A stretch of 64,000 bases of DNA. Origin: Trema orientale. Taxonomy: Eukaryota; Streptophyta; Magnoliopsida; Rosales; Cannabaceae. Below the pieces are notes generated by a model, which ran no database searches, was not told where the DNA came from, and saw nothing but the letters and a program-made list of their open reading frames with translations. Below are positions 63,683 to 64,000 of the stretch, piece after piece (position 1 is the first letter of the stretch; each line of letters begins with the position of its first letter). The stretch spans positions 243,368 to 307,367 of the forward strand of contig JXTC01000083.1 in assembly GCA_002914845.1 (NCBI GenBank), given 5' to 3'. A program made the translations under genes and the position numbers.

Positions 63683-64000
63683 ATACTTATCGATAGATAA
63701 AAGAAAAATACGTATTGGATTGAGAACCTCTATATATATATGTAGATATATGTTTTTCACTTTGTTCCGGGGGTACTTTTTGTGATTTAATTAGCGAGGA
63801 ATTAATTAAGCATAAAAATACTTAATTAAAGATAAGTAGAATAGTAGTGTAAAATAGAGAAAATGACGAGAAAATGACGTGAAAAAATTGTAACGATACA
63901 ATTCTACGTGTCAGAAAATTGTTGGTGTTTTTGACAGCTCAACCTGCAAGTAAACAGGTGTGGGTGGTTTCAATGACCATCGCCACGTATTAGATAGCCA
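63683..64000. other. Right edge of the window, no gene recognised
   Basis: AT-rich. Short ACGTG/CACGT cores (near 63905 and 63982) could be upstream elements of a gene beyond the edge, but that cannot be judged here. Confidence 0.3.

Overview
The window is nuclear DNA from a flowering plant, most probably a eudicot. It holds three intron-containing host genes of plant-specific or plant-typical families, is AT-rich, and is packed with plant LTR retrotransposons, MITE-like elements and DNA-transposon relics. I cannot name the species. One run of exactly 500 N (9685-10184) is an assembly gap.

Host genes. (1) 4327-5339, minus: a group A bZIP transcription factor of the ABI5-like/AREB3 (DPBF3) clade, with a probable 5' UTR intron. 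Its usual C-terminal exon was not found in the 4.3 kb down to the window edge. (2) 25755-35974, minus: a MYB-CC (GARP) transcription factor of the PHR1-LIKE family (PHL7-like), six coding exons and 290 residues. Its first intron is 8.3 kb because a Ty3/gypsy element sits in it. (3) 56121-62913, plus: a PQ-loop membrane protein of the plant YPQ/PQLC2-like vacuolar amino acid transporter family, 12 coding exons and 409 residues. For (2) and (3) every splice junction fits GT-AG and keeps the frame.

Repeats, left to right. A polyadenylated retroposon with 14-bp target duplications (7429-8032). A decayed LINE (about 8480-11690) split by a solo LTR with a 5-bp duplication (8715-10775). A full-length but dead Ty1/copia element (14216-23528), related to that solo LTR. 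A MITE-like element (24601-25026). A young Ty3/gypsy chromovirus (28563-33804) inside the PHL7 intron. An old copia relic (38526-44536) carrying a nested solo LTR (41471-42807). A hAT-type transposase pseudogene (44837-49985) split by a CACTA-like element (about 45027-47842). A higher-order repeat built from 42-bp units full of AGACA/TGTCT palindromes (51424-53046). A small hAT-type MITE (54029-54232). Inside introns of the PQ-loop gene lie a U2 snRNA pseudogene fragment and a 1.1-kb long-TIR Mutator-like element.

The three host genes have no visible joint function: an ABA-type bZIP, a phosphate/CC-type MYB and a membrane transporter. The most unusual items are the palindrome-rich higher-order repeat, the nearly identical LTRs of a gypsy copy whose polyprotein is already broken in five places, and the missing end of the bZIP gene. 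I saw no clear evidence of a wholly new biological system.
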